Shown one piece after another: positions 33,741 to 43,315 of a stretch of DNA of 64,000 nucleotides. Below the pieces are notes generated by a model that saw only the letters and a list, made by a program, of their open reading frames with translations, ran no database searches and was not told the DNA's origin. The number at the start of each line of letters is the position of its first letter. The first letter of the stretch is position 1. Source of the stretch: an uncultured Fretibacterium sp. (lineage in GTDB: Bacteria; Synergistota; Synergistia; Synergistales; Aminobacteriaceae); assembly GCA_937915755.1 (NCBI GenBank), contig CALGGR010000221.1, forward strand, positions 1 to 64,000. Direction: 5' to 3'. The translations under genes were made by a program, and so were the position numbers.

Positions 33741-34982
33741 ATGAGACGCTTAATATTGGGACTGGCGTTAGTGCTTTGCCTCAGTGTGTCAGCATTAGCA
33801 GCGCCTGTCGAAATCGAGCTTGTACACTATAAACAGGAAGCCTACGAGATATTCAAGCAGCTTGAGGAAAAGTTCAACTCAACTCACACGGATATTCACG
33901 TCAGATTCTTGTCCCCAGCAGACGCAGTTACAATCATGAAGACTAGGTTCATCCGCGAGAATTACCCCGACATTATAGGAATCGGTGGAGATATGGACTT
34001 CTCGAACTTTCAGGACGCAGGGTTACTTGCCGATGTTTCAGACTATCAGGGACTCTCAAAGATTAAGCCCGCGTACATCGACATCATCAACGGCCTGAAA
34101 TTCCTTCCTGAGCCTGGGACTTACGGAGTACCATTCATGGCAAACGCGGCTGGCATTCTATATAACAGGGACATGTTCAACGAGCATGGCTGGAAGATTC
34201 CAGACTCATGGCCGGAGTTCATAAAGCTTTGCGAGGACATCAAGGCCGCAGGGATTCGTCCGCTTTACTTCGGCTACAGGGACACTTGGACGACACTTGC
34301 CCCTTGGAATGCTCTTGCCGTAGGAATTGCTCCAACTGACGTTACTCAGCAGGTCAACGCAGGAAAGACGAATTTCACGAAGGAATACAGGGAAGTCGCC
34401 GAGAAAGTCTACGCTCTCCTCAAGTACGGCGAGGAAGGCCCGTTCGCGTACAGCTACAACGATGCCTGCACAGCTTTTGCGAGAGGCGAGTCGGCCATGT
34501 ACACAATCGGAAGCTATGCAGTCCCGCAAATTCTCTCAGTCAACCCAACGATGAATATCGACTCTTTCGTTTTCCCCGCAAGAGATGAACCCGGAGCGCA
34601 GACCCTCAACAGCGGAGTTGACCTCATGTTCTGCGTCCTCGAGGAATGCCCCGACAAGCAGGCTGCCTACAAGGTCATCGACTTCCTTCTTGAGCCGGAG
34701 AATATACAGATGTATGTTGACGCTCAGAACGGTGTGCCATGCGTGAAGGGAGATTTCAAGCTCGCGCCCATGCTTGACGGAATGAAGAAGTACATTGACG
34801 CCGGGAAAATGGCGGACTACCATGACCACCATTACCCGTCGGAAATGGCCGTTGACGCTCAGATTCAGACTTACTTGCTCAACGGAGACATTAACGCGTT
34901 CCTTTCACGTTTCGATTCTGACTGGGTGCGATACAACAGGGATTTAATCAGCAAGGTTCAGAAGTACAACGCTTCACATTAA
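33741..34982 (+). CDS. Sugar ABC transporter substrate-binding protein
   Basis: A 413-residue exported binding protein (solute-binding family 1). The signal peptide is MRRLILGLALVLCLSVSALA, cleaved near residue 20. Family features include the early FEEKFNSTHTDI-type stretch (LEEKFNSTHTDIHVRF), the GVPFMANAAGILYNRDMF segment near 133-150, and a MYTIGSYAVPQI segment near 250. No lipobox cysteine is seen, so it is probably periplasmic or surface-associated by other means. The neighbouring GH36 enzyme points to alpha-galactosides such as raffinose or melibiose. Confidence 0.92.
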   Translation: MRRLILGLALVLCLSVSALAAPVEIELVHYKQEAYEIFKQLEEKFNSTHTDIHVRFLSPADAVTIMKTRFIRENYPDIIGIGGDMDFSNFQDAGLLADVSDYQGLSKIKPAYIDIINGLKFLPEPGTYGVPFMANAAGILYNRDMFNEHGWKIPDSWPEFIKLCEDIKAAGIRPLYFGYRDTWTTLAPWNALAVGIAPTDVTQQVNAGKTNFTKEYREVAEKVYALLKYGEEGPFAYSYNDACTAFARGESAMYTIGSYAVPQILSVNPTMNIDSFVFPARDEPGAQTLNSGVDLMFCVLEECPDKQAAYKVIDFLLEPENIQMYVDAQNGVPCVKGDFKLAPMLDGMKKYIDAGKMADYHDHHYPSEMAVDAQIQTYLLNGDINAFLSRFDSDWVRYNRDLISKVQKYNASH

Positions 34983-34999
34983 AGAAAGGAGGATTCTCA

Positions 35000-35854
35000 A
35001 TGAAGAGTCAGAATGAGAGAAAACGTACGTTCATGATGATTGCAGTGCCTATACTGCTTCTCTTCTTCGCGTTCAACACACTGCCGCTGATAAAGGGCTT
35101 CATGTACAGCTTCACGAACTTCAGGGGTTACGGCACAAAGTTTGACTGGGTAGGCTGGAGGAATTATATTGACCTCTTCACAGACACTCGCGTCGGAAAT
35201 TCCTACTGGTTTACTTTCAAGCTCGCTCTCGTAGCAACGATACTCATCAACATTCTAAGCCTCGTAATGGCACTCGCGCTTAACGCAAAGATTCGCTTCA
35301 AGAGTTTTCTCAGGGGAATGTACTTTGTTCCGAACATTCTCGGAGCATTGGTCGTCGGCTACATCTTCAGCTACATTTTCACGTATATTCTTCCCGCTCT
35401 CACAAGCACGGCAAGTATGCTCGCCAACAAGAACCTTGCATGGATTGCAATCGTGATAGTCTGCGCGTGGCAGTCAATCGCAATGAACACCCTCATATAC
35501 ATCTCAGGACTCCAGACAGTTCCCGAAGATGTCTACGAGGCGGCTTCTCTTGACGGTGCTACGGGCTGGAATCGTTTCAGGTACATAACGTTTCCGCTGA
35601 TAATGCCGTTCTTCACGATTAACATGGTTCTCTGCATGAAGAATAACCTGATGGTCTTCGATCAGATTATGGCATTGACCAAAGGCGGCCCTGCACAGAG
35701 TACCGAGTCGATCTCGTTCCTCATATACAACAACGGAATGGGCGGAGGACAGTTCGGCTTCCAGAGCGCTAATGCGGTGATATTCTTCATCGTAATCGTG
35801 ATAATCTCAGTTCTTCAGCTCAAGTATCTCAACAAGAAGGAGGAACAGCTATAA
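35000..35854 (+). CDS. Sugar ABC transporter permease (MalF-like)
   Basis: A 284-residue permease with six predicted membrane helices. The cytoplasmic EAA loop that contacts the ATPase is VYEAASLDGATGWNRFRYITFPLIMP, with the EAA-G pattern near residues 178-203. AAGGAGG precedes the ATG. It shares its last base with the start of the second permease, so the pair is translationally coupled. Confidence 0.93.
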   Translation: MKSQNERKRTFMMIAVPILLLFFAFNTLPLIKGFMYSFTNFRGYGTKFDWVGWRNYIDLFTDTRVGNSYWFTFKLALVATILINILSLVMALALNAKIRFKSFLRGMYFVPNILGALVVGYIFSYIFTYILPALTSTASMLANKNLAWIAIVIVCAWQSIAMNTLIYISGLQTVPEDVYEAASLDGATGWNRFRYITFPLIMPFFTINMVLCMKNNLMVFDQIMALTKGGPAQSTESISFLIYNNGMGGGQFGFQSANAVIFFIVIVIISVLQLKYLNKKEEQL

Positions 35855-36705
35855 TGGCATCTCAGGAAATCAAGGCCACTGAACGTTTCAACTGGCCTGT
35901 AACAATATTGCTACTGCTAGGACTGTTCACGGTTCTCTTCCCGCTCTACATGACTGTGGTAATAGCCTTCAAGCAGCCCAGCGAAATGACTAACAGCGTA
36001 ATCGGCCTCCTTTCGTTCCCTAAAGAATGGAGCTTCGATAACTTCCGCGAGGCAATGAGAGTAACAGACTTCTGGCGCTCACTCTTCAACAGCTTCCTGA
36101 TCACGGGCATCACGATGGTAATCTCGATCATCATTCACTCACTGATGGGATATGCCGTTGCAAGAAATATGGCCACGAGCAAGTTCTACCGATTCAGCTA
36201 CTTCTACATAGTGAGCGGAATGTTCGTTCCCTTCGCGATTCTGATGATGCCTCTCGTAAAGCAGACCGCACAGCTTCACATCGACAACATGTTAGGGGTA
36301 ATCATCTTGTACGTCGTGTTCTACATGCCGATGAACGTGCTTCTTTATGCGGGATACCTGAAGAATATCCCGATTGCGCTTGAGGAGGCGGCTCATGTTG
36401 ATGGTGCTTCGACGTGGACGACGTACTGGAAAATCATCTTCCCCCTAATGTGGCCAATGCACGCAACTGTTGCGGTCCTAACGGCTCTGGGAACATGGAA
36501 CGACGTTATGACCCCGCTGGTGATAATGTCCGGCTCAGGAATGACGACATTGCCGCTCGCGCAGTTGACGTTCCAGACGCAGTTCGGGACGAATTACAAC
36601 CTTGCGTTTGCGTCATATCTTCTCGCGTTACTGCCGATGCTGATATTCTACATTGTGGCGCAGAAGCAGATCATCAACGGCGTAATCAACGGTGCAGTAA
36701 AATAG
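35854..36705 (+). CDS. Sugar ABC transporter permease (MalG-like)
   Basis: A 283-residue permease, partner of the preceding one, with six predicted membrane helices. The EAA loop is IALEEAAHVDGASTWTTYWKIIFPLMWP near residues 174-201. The start codon overlaps the last base of the previous stop (TAATG). It is followed after 33 bases by the alpha-galactosidase gene. Confidence 0.93.
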   Translation: MASQEIKATERFNWPVTILLLLGLFTVLFPLYMTVVIAFKQPSEMTNSVIGLLSFPKEWSFDNFREAMRVTDFWRSLFNSFLITGITMVISIIIHSLMGYAVARNMATSKFYRFSYFYIVSGMFVPFAILMMPLVKQTAQLHIDNMLGVIILYVVFYMPMNVLLYAGYLKNIPIALEEAAHVDGASTWTTYWKIIFPLMWPMHATVAVLTALGTWNDVMTPLVIMSGSGMTTLPLAQLTFQTQFGTNYNLAFASYLLALLPMLIFYIVAQKQIINGVINGAVK

Positions 36706-36738
36706 TGCGCAAAAATTTATGGCGAGGACAAGAATTTT

Positions 36739-38919
36739 ATGGCAATAACATTCGATGAGGGGCGCGGAATCTTCACCCTCACCACAAAGACTTCAACATA
36801 TCAGATGATGGCAGATAGCTTCGGTTATCTGCTTCACCTTTATTACGGGGCAAAGACTGAGGGCTTCACCGACTGGGGATTGACGTTTGCTGACAGGGGA
36901 TTCTCTGGAAGCCCTTACGATTTGGGAAGGAACAGGACGTACTCGCTTGATGCATTGCCGCAGGAGTTCCCGGTTCAAGGCACGGGGGATTACAGGACAC
37001 CTCTTCTCGTTGTGCGAGACTCTGAAGGAACGTACGGCGCGGATTTACATTACCATTCCCACGAAATCACGGAGGGAAAATACTCGCTCTCAGGACTTCC
37101 GGCAGTCTATGCGAACCCAGACGAGGAAGCTCAGACCCTCTCAATCACCCTCAAGAATGACCGCTTGGGCCTTAATGTCAAGTTGCTTTACGGCGTTATA
37201 CCGAGCAAGGACATAATCACACGGAGTGTAATCGTCAGCAATGAGGGCAGTAAGCCTTTCACGGTTCAGAAGTTATGCAGCTCATGCCTCGATTTCACTC
37301 ACGGGGATTTTGACCTAATAACATTTTACGGCCGTCATACCTTCGAGCGTCAGTACCAGCGTCAGAAGTTACGTCACGGGATATTCTCAATCGGGAGCAG
37401 GCGCGGAATGTCATCACATCAGTACAGCCCGCTGGTAATTCTCGCAGGGCACGGAGCAACCGAGTCTCATGGCAGATGCTGGGGAATGGAATTCGTCTAC
37501 AGCGGTGGATTCTGCGCTGAGGTTGAGCATGACCAGTACAGGCAGACGCGCGTCATCATGGGGCTTGCACAGGATAAATTTTCGTATGAGCTTGCGCCGG
37601 GCGAGGAGATTACAGGGCCTGAAGTGATTATGACGTTCAGCAATGAGGGACTCGGAAAACTCTCTCACAACCTTCACGCTTGCATACGCGAGAATATTTG
37701 TCGAGGGAAATTCAAAGCCTCACCGCGACCCGTCGTCCTTAATACTTGGGAGGCACTGTACTTCAATTTCGACGGCAAGAAGATTCTTGAGGTTGCGGAA
37801 AGCGCAAAGGAACTCGGGGTTGACATGCTAGTTCTCGATGATGGCTGGTTCATGAAAAGGAACGATGATTTCCGGGCGTTGGGAGACTGGAAAGCTGACG
37901 AGGAAAAATTAGGCTGTACCCTCAGCGAGTTGGCGAACTCAGTGAAATCCATCGGACTCGACTTCGGGATATGGGTTGAGCCTGAGATGATCAGCGAGGA
38001 CAGCAATCTATACCGTGAGCATAAAGACTGGGCCATGATTATCCCCGGTGAGAAGCCCGTACTTGGACGCAATCAGCTAGTGCTTGACCTTTCGCGGAAG
38101 GATGTGAGGGAGTACATCTTCGACGCAATGTGCAGCATCCTTAACCAGGGCGTAACGTACCTCAAATGGGACTACAACCGTTCAATCGCAGAGCTGTATT
38201 CCCACGAAGGAAGCAACGGGAAACTCGCGTACAAATACATTCTCGGCCTCTATGAAATCCTAGAGCGAATAACGTCAGAATACCCCGACGTTCTCATCGA
38301 GGGCTGCGCAGGCGGCGGAGGACGCTTTGACGCAGGCATGATGTATTACACACCGCAGATTTGGTGTTCCGACAACACTGACGCGCTTGACCGCTTGAGC
38401 ATTCATTACGGGACGTCATTCGGCTACCCGATGAGCGCGATAGTTGCCCACGTCTCAACATGCCCGAACCATCAGACCGGACGAATCACTCCCCTCAACA
38501 CACGCTATATCACCTCAATGACGGGCGCATTCGGCTACGAGCTTGACCCGTTGAAACTCAGCGATGATGAAAGGCGTGAGATTTCCGCACAGATTCAGCA
38601 GTATAAGCAAGACCGTGAAATCATCACGCATGGCCTGTATTACCGACTGAGTAAGCCCGAGAACATTCACCGTTACTGCGCGTGGGAATACGTCTCCAAT
38701 GACGGCAGCAAGGCACTCATCAACGTCGTAATCCCACAGAATCACGGGAACATGCCGGTAATCTATGTTACGCCTCGTGGGTTGACCAGCGGTGCATTCT
38801 ACAGGGATATTGAGACCGGAAAAATCCTCCCTTCGGACGCGCTAATGGACAGTGGATTTCCGCTTGAGATGCCAAAGAGCGATTACGAGGCATTCACGAT
38901 AAGGCTTGAGAGAGTATGA
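36739..38919 (+). CDS. Alpha-galactosidase, glycoside hydrolase family 36
   Basis: A 726-residue GH36 enzyme, the usual length of the bacterial tetrameric type. The catalytic nucleophile is the Asp of YLKWDYNRS near residue 477, and the acid/base is the Asp of WCSDNTDALDR near 547. The GCAGGGGRFDAGMMYYTPQ segment lies between. The VLDDGWF motif near 366 belongs to the barrel. There is no signal peptide, so it acts in the cytoplasm on imported alpha-1,6-galactosides (melibiose, raffinose family). It ends the transporter cluster; the following gene overlaps its stop by four bases (ATGA). Confidence 0.95.
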   Translation: MAITFDEGRGIFTLTTKTSTYQMMADSFGYLLHLYYGAKTEGFTDWGLTFADRGFSGSPYDLGRNRTYSLDALPQEFPVQGTGDYRTPLLVVRDSEGTYGADLHYHSHEITEGKYSLSGLPAVYANPDEEAQTLSITLKNDRLGLNVKLLYGVIPSKDIITRSVIVSNEGSKPFTVQKLCSSCLDFTHGDFDLITFYGRHTFERQYQRQKLRHGIFSIGSRRGMSSHQYSPLVILAGHGATESHGRCWGMEFVYSGGFCAEVEHDQYRQTRVIMGLAQDKFSYELAPGEEITGPEVIMTFSNEGLGKLSHNLHACIRENICRGKFKASPRPVVLNTWEALYFNFDGKKILEVAESAKELGVDMLVLDDGWFMKRNDDFRALGDWKADEEKLGCTLSELANSVKSIGLDFGIWVEPEMISEDSNLYREHKDWAMIIPGEKPVLGRNQLVLDLSRKDVREYIFDAMCSILNQGVTYLKWDYNRSIAELYSHEGSNGKLAYKYILGLYEILERITSEYPDVLIEGCAGGGGRFDAGMMYYTPQIWCSDNTDALDRLSIHYGTSFGYPMSAIVAHVSTCPNHQTGRITPLNTRYITSMTGAFGYELDPLKLSDDERREISAQIQQYKQDREIITHGLYYRLSKPENIHRYCAWEYVSNDGSKALINVVIPQNHGNMPVIYVTPRGLTSGAFYRDIETGKILPSDALMDSGFPLEMPKSDYEAFTIRLERV

Positions 38920-39728
38920 GTGTTTCCGACTATGAGAACGCGAGGAAGCTGGGACTTCAGTCATACCGCCATGAGATTACGCGGGGGAGGTATCCGTATT
39001 TGCCGGCCCTTGAAGAGATGCTGATGAACTTGTCTTCAATGTGTGAGGAGGTCATAGGATTGCGTGAGGTTCCGATATATTTAGTGTGCGGGACACTCAC
39101 TAAGGGACGTCAGGAGGCATTTGCGAGGAACTACATGCCGATATTGCCGGAAGACTCAGAGTTTGCGGCGAAGTGGGTTAATCTCCTGAATCACCAAGAG
39201 AACGAGGGGATACGAGACCCAGTTATAGCTCATGAATTTATGGGGCGCTTCTATATCTCCGAAGGCAACAAGCGTGTGAGCGTCCTGAAATATCTTGAGC
39301 AGCCTGACATTTTGGCCGATGTGACTAGGATTTTGCTTCCCGACGAAAATTCCACGAAGGAAGCGAGAATTTACAGGGAGTTCGTAAAATTCTTCGATTG
39401 CACCGGGATTTATGGGATATATTTTTCCGGCGAAGGATATTATGCCAAGCTGGCCGAGCTTTTCGGAATGTCCCTAAGTAAACGCTGGCCTGATGATATT
39501 ATATTGTCGCTGAAGTCGGAGTTCTTCACGTTTTCGAGACTCTACTCTAAGCACTGCGAGGGCAACACTGCATTGACGTTCGGTGATGCGTTCATGATTT
39601 ACGCGGGAACATTCACGCCTGAGAGCTTGCTTGATGACTCAGATGATATTGTCCGTCAGAAGCTGGAGCAAATCTGGCCGGGACATATGGGTCTTCTTGA
39701 GAGGCTGAAGAAGTTTTGCGGCTTCTAG
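38916..39728 (+). CDS. ParB-like/BMP-associated N-domain protein of unknown function
   Basis: A 270-residue cytosolic protein. It resembles a conserved N-terminal domain that in Clostridia is fused to BMP-family binding proteins: a YPYLPALEEML opening, the IYLVCGTLTKGRQEAFARNYMPIL strand, and a EFMGRFYISEGNKRVSVLKYLEQP segment. The last recalls the ParB/sulfiredoxin fold, in which ISEGNKRVSVLK corresponds to the conserved GxxR-like loop. The function is unknown. The ATGA overlap with the alpha-galactosidase and a 13-base overlap with the phosphoesterase suggest one transcript. Confidence 0.68.
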   Translation: MSVSDYENARKLGLQSYRHEITRGRYPYLPALEEMLMNLSSMCEEVIGLREVPIYLVCGTLTKGRQEAFARNYMPILPEDSEFAAKWVNLLNHQENEGIRDPVIAHEFMGRFYISEGNKRVSVLKYLEQPDILADVTRILLPDENSTKEARIYREFVKFFDCTGIYGIYFSGEGYYAKLAELFGMSLSKRWPDDIILSLKSEFFTFSRLYSKHCEGNTALTFGDAFMIYAGTFTPESLLDDSDDIVRQKLEQIWPGHMGLLERLKKFCGF

Positions 39729-40309
39729 CGGTGAGCGATGAAGAAAGCGCTTCACTCTGGAGCGGCCAAGTAAAGGACATAGCTCGCGGGGTTGACGTCA
39801 TAGTATCATGCGGCGACCTCAGGAACGAATACTTGGAATTTCTTCTGACGATGATAAATGCTCCCCTTCTTTACGTTTTCGGGAATCATGACGAGAGCGG
39901 ACCGGAAGGGGGCGTTTGTATTGATGGGAGAGTTTGTGAGGTTGAAGGTGTGAGGTTCTTGGGACTTGGAGGCTCAATGCGTTACAGGCAGGGCAGAAAC
40001 ATGTACAGCGAGAGTGAAATGCGGCGTAAATATTTTCGTGCATTGCCTGGAATATTTCTAAAGGGAGGAATTGATGTCCTTGTCACTCACGCTCCCGCAA
40101 AAGGATTCGGAGACCTCGATGACAGGGCGCACAGGGGCTTCGAGACGTTCAACGTAATAATGAGAAGATACCGGCCGGGATATATGCTTCATGGCCATGT
40201 TCACAGATCTTATGGAAGGATAAAGAAAGAACACAGCCACGAAGCAGGAACTAAGATACTTAATGTCTGCGGCTACAGAGTAATTGAGGTAAACGACCCA
40301 CACGCCTAA
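39716..40309 (+). CDS. Metallophosphoesterase family protein
   Basis: A 197-residue calcineurin-like phosphoesterase. Visible motifs are SDEES at the N-terminus (in place of the usual DxH), SCGDLR, FGNHDESG, VLVTHAP and MLHGHVHRSYG, the standard metal-binding order. The TTG start lies 13 bases inside the previous gene. The last residues and the stop codon are in sequence that forms the end hairpin of the IS-like remnant at 40295, so the natural C-terminus may have been slightly changed. The substrate is unknown. Confidence 0.82.
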   Translation: MRLLAVSDEESASLWSGQVKDIARGVDVIVSCGDLRNEYLEFLLTMINAPLLYVFGNHDESGPEGGVCIDGRVCEVEGVRFLGLGGSMRYRQGRNMYSESEMRRKYFRALPGIFLKGGIDVLVTHAPAKGFGDLDDRAHRGFETFNVIMRRYRPGYMLHGHVHRSYGRIKKEHSHEAGTKILNVCGYRVIEVNDPHA

Positions 40310-40676
40310 AGGCGGGGGCTTTCGGTGAAGTTTGGTACACGGCCTGACATCTGGACACGCATACTACCGCTCCAGAATACCCTTATTCGCCGTGGCTGGT
40401 TTACATTAGCCTCTATCTGGTAAAGGTTGTTACACCTTATCCGTTTACATTGCTTTTCTCCTGTTCCTCCGCTGGCTGTCTGACAATTTTTATGCATCCA
40501 ACGCAAAGGGGACTTGCTAACCTGAAAACGGCTATAAGACCGTTGAGTATGTTATCCGTTCTTCAACAGAACGCCCATATTGCTATGTATTTGTATTTTA
40601 AGAGAGAAATGGGAAAAAGTAAAGTAATTTAGCGCGCTTCCTCCCCATAGCTAAAGCTAGTGGTATCCGTGCGCGT
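40295..40676 (-). mobile_element. Non-coding IS200/IS605-like remnant with both ends
   Basis: One end (40299-40325) has the CGCCTAAAGGCG hairpin followed by GGGGCTTTCGG, and the other (40632-40676) has nested inverted repeats GCGCGC...GCGCG around CCATAGC-TAAA-GCTAGTGG. Both resemble IS605-type subterminal hairpins, in minus orientation. The interior (40326-40631) has no ORF that looks like tnpA or tnpB and seems to be a collapsed tnpB/right-end region. This fills the gap 40310-40733. Confidence 0.5.
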
Positions 40677-40733
40677 GTTTTGATGACATGAGATATACTT
40701 ATTGCGACAATTAGGATAGATGGAGGACGAATC

Positions 40734-41228
40734 ATGAACGCAATATTCACACGCGTAAGTACTAGGCAATTCAAGCAGGATAAAGTCGAAAGCAAGTACA
40801 TCGTCAAAATATTAAGAGCCGCTATGGCCGCACCCTCAGCCTGCAACCAACAGCCTTGGGAGTTCTACGTTACCGATGACCCCGAAATCAACGCGAGGCT
40901 CTCACAGGTTACGCCTTACGCAGGCCCCGCTAAGAATGCCCCTGTTGTGATTGTCCCATGCTACAGGACGAATGATTTGGTCGTTCCCGAAATGGTGAAT
41001 ATCGACATGGCCATATGCGCGGAAAATATTTTGCTTGAGGCTGAAGAGCTTGGACTCGGGGCAGTCATGCTCGGAATTTCGCCCTTTGAGGAGAGAATGA
41101 ATGACGTTGCGAAAATCTTGAAGCTCCCGGAAAATTTCAGGCCTTTTACAATTATCCCAATAGGCTACCCAGTCAGCAAGCACCCACAAGAAGACCGCTA
41201 TGAGCCCTCAAGAGTCCACACTATATAG
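40734..41228 (+). CDS. Nitroreductase family protein
   Basis: A 164-residue short nitroreductase (FMN-dependent, NAD(P)H oxidising). The opening TRVSTRQFKQDKVE gives the family S-x-R FMN-phosphate contact, AAMAAPSACNQQPWEFYV is the FMN-binding segment near residues 37-54, and the end has GLGAVMLGISPFEERM and IIPIGYPV. The exact substrate is unknown. GGAGG precedes the ATG. The rsmG start lies 29 bases inside its end. Confidence 0.9.
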   Translation: MNAIFTRVSTRQFKQDKVESKYIVKILRAAMAAPSACNQQPWEFYVTDDPEINARLSQVTPYAGPAKNAPVVIVPCYRTNDLVVPEMVNIDMAICAENILLEAEELGLGAVMLGISPFEERMNDVAKILKLPENFRPFTIIPIGYPVSKHPQEDRYEPSRVHTI

Positions 41229-41847
41229 ATACGCCGGGTTACTCGCATCATGCACCCGCGCAAGGCTCACTGGAACTCGCGGGGCTGACGAGATTTTCAG
41301 CCTTCAGATTATGGACTGCCTGCCATCGCTTGAGTTTTTGCCGGAACACGGAAGGGTCATCGACGTTGGAAGCGGAGGAGGATTGCCGGGGGTTGTATGG
41401 GCAGTTTACAGGCCGGATCTGAGCGTTACGCTTCTCGACAGCATCAACAAGAAGTGCATTGCCGTCCGTGAAATCATTGACGCTTTGAATATCACGAACG
41501 TTGAAGTCGTCTGCTCACGGAGCGAGGATTACGCGAGGACTAACCGTGAGATTTTCAGCGTTGCCGGAGCGCGAGCATTATCATCAGCGGGAGTCGTAGC
41601 TGAATTGCTGTCACCTCTCGTCGTTAAGGACGGGCGCGTCCTAACCTTCAAGGGCGAAAAGGTAAACGATGAGATTTCATGTGTCGGCAAAAATTGGAAG
41701 AAACTGGGACTTTCTGAGCCGTCATTGCATTATTACGGTGGTGATGATTCGTCAAAGTGCATAGTAACGTGGGAAAAACTCAAGAATTGCCCGGCCATGT
41801 TTCCGAGAAGAACAGGGCTTGCAGGGACAAAATTTTTCTGGGAGTGA
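41200..41847 (+). CDS. rsmG: 16S rRNA (guanine-527 N7)-methyltransferase
   Basis: A 215-residue RsmG (GidB). The SAM-binding motif is VIDVGSGGGLPGVVWAVYRP near residues 50-70, followed by LLDSINKKCIAVREI and the RALSSAGVVAELLSPL segment with the family R-A. It methylates G527 of 16S rRNA in the 30S 530 loop. It overlaps the nitroreductase gene by 29 bases. A small membrane-protein gene starts just after its stop. Confidence 0.93.
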   Translation: MSPQESTLYRYAGLLASCTRARLTGTRGADEIFSLQIMDCLPSLEFLPEHGRVIDVGSGGGLPGVVWAVYRPDLSVTLLDSINKKCIAVREIIDALNITNVEVVCSRSEDYARTNREIFSVAGARALSSAGVVAELLSPLVVKDGRVLTFKGEKVNDEISCVGKNWKKLGLSEPSLHYYGGDDSSKCIVTWEKLKNCPAMFPRRTGLAGTKFFWE

Positions 41848-41849
41848 TT

Positions 41850-42110
41850 ATGTTGAAACTGAAGGGTCTTCGTGATGCGATGATGTTCGGGAAAGTACTT
41901 TCGGCGGGACTTGTCGTCGCGGGCTACGCTTTCCTGGGAGTATGGCTGTCGAATTGGCTCGCGACTAATGGCTGGCCTGTACTCGTTTCACTTTGCGCAG
42001 TTCCGGCAGTTGCAGCCTTCGGAATGTGGCAAGGTTGGCTGTTTCTCACTAAGGGCAGGAAGGAAAAGAATCCCCCAAGCCATGAAAGCGAGGGGGACTC
42101 AATCTTCTAG
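41850..42110 (+). CDS. Small two-helix membrane protein (AtpZ/AtpI-like)
   Basis: An 86-residue protein with two hydrophobic helices, about residues 15-35 and 40-62, separated by a short loop. Size and pattern resemble the AtpZ/AtpI family proteins linked to F-type ATP synthases, but no atp genes are here, so the name is tentative. The ATG at 41850 lies two bases after the rsmG stop. GGGAG upstream supports it over the earlier in-frame codons. The end faces the alcohol dehydrogenase gene, sharing four bases. Confidence 0.62.
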   Translation: MLKLKGLRDAMMFGKVLSAGLVVAGYAFLGVWLSNWLATNGWPVLVSLCAVPAVAAFGMWQGWLFLTKGRKEKNPPSHESEGDSIF

Positions 42111-43273
42111 TACGCCAGCTTATATATTTCTAGTACGTCTTCCGGCTCAAGCGTTGAAAGTACGCCGAATGACTCTCCCCGTGAAGCATTCTCAGCAATC
42201 TTCTCGATGTCTTCCTCTTTGATGCCGAGTTCACGGAGCGTTGTTGGAGCGTTAATGTCCCTGAAGAAATCTTCAAGCGCCTCGATTGCTTCAAGAGCCT
42301 TCTCCTCGTCCGAGCCGTCGAAAATATCGAACACTCCCTCGCCAAGCCTCGCAAAAGGTACAGAGTTCTCCTCGTAGAGATACCTGGCCCATGCAGGCAT
42401 AATCACCGCAAGCGTGGCCCCGTGTGCTGCACCGTAGAGCATACTCAGTGAATGTCCCATCCTGTGAGACGAGAAATCTCCCCTTGCTTCACGTCCCATC
42501 GAAAGGAAGCCGCAGTGTGCCATCATTCCTGCCATGGCATACTCTGCCCTCAGGTCGTAATCCTTCGGGTTGTCGATAAGTTCAGGAATAACCCTCATCA
42601 TCGTCCGGATTAGTGCGTAACCCTGCTCGTCAATGAGTTCGCTTCCCTCGTCGCCGTCAAGAACCCTCTCAAGAATGTGAGCGATAATGTCAACACCGCC
42701 GTATACAGTCTGCTTTGTCGGCAATGTGAACTGGAACGACGGATCAATCACTGAAACTCTCGGATAAAGCGCGGGACTCGTGATTGATGTCTTGAGTTCG
42801 GAGTCTGGGTTGCTTACGACCGCAATGTTGTTGACTTCGCTTGAGCTTGCTGACGCTGTGAGTATCCCGTAAATCGGGAGAGCCTTAGTGATTTTTGCCT
42901 TTCCCGTGAAGAAGTCCCAAACGTCGCCGGAATAGCATGAACCTGCCGCTATTGCCTTTGCTGTGTCGAAAACACTTCCTCCACCAACGGGCATTATTGC
43001 ATCAATCCCGCCGGCTTTTACGCGGGCGATTCCGTCCCTTACCTTGTCGATGAGGGGATTGGCTTTAACGTCGTTGACTTCGGAGAAAGATATTCCCGCG
43101 CTGTTCAGCATCTCTGTGGCCTGGGCATATGCTCCGCTCTTGAACGTTCCTTTTCCGCCGAAGACGAGCAAAACTCCCTTAATGCCGTCAGATTTAAGGC
43201 GAGGGGCAAGTTCCTTCACCGTGTCTTTTCCGAATATTACCGCTGTGGGGTTATGCCACATGAAATTCTGCAT
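42107..43273 (-). CDS. Iron-containing alcohol dehydrogenase (butanol dehydrogenase type)
   Basis: A 388-residue group III alcohol dehydrogenase, close to BdhA/YqhD. N-terminal MQNFMWHNPTAVIFGKDTV is typical. The NAD(P)-binding GGGSVFDTAKAIAAG is near residues 95-110. The iron-binding set is seen in VDIIAHILERV, HRMGHSLSMLYGAAHGATLA near residues 265-285. It probably reduces aldehydes formed in fermentation. Only a modest ribosome-binding site is seen. It is the downstream partner of the M20 gene, 43 bases away. Confidence 0.93.
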   Translation of the reverse strand: MQNFMWHNPTAVIFGKDTVKELAPRLKSDGIKGVLLVFGGKGTFKSGAYAQATEMLNSAGISFSEVNDVKANPLIDKVRDGIARVKAGGIDAIMPVGGGSVFDTAKAIAAGSCYSGDVWDFFTGKAKITKALPIYGILTASASSSEVNNIAVVSNPDSELKTSITSPALYPRVSVIDPSFQFTLPTKQTVYGGVDIIAHILERVLDGDEGSELIDEQGYALIRTMMRVIPELIDNPKDYDLRAEYAMAGMMAHCGFLSMGREARGDFSSHRMGHSLSMLYGAAHGATLAVIMPAWARYLYEENSVPFARLGEGVFDIFDGSDEEKALEAIEALEDFFRDINAPTTLRELGIKEEDIEKIAENASRGESFGVLSTLEPEDVLEIYKLAY

Positions 43274-43315
43274 AATGTCATCACCTGTCTGCTTAGATTT
43301 TTACGTTATGATAGC

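Noticed and set aside
41850..42110. Part of an ATP synthase operon
   Set aside because: The small two-helix protein is AtpZ-like only in size and pattern; no atp gene is near.
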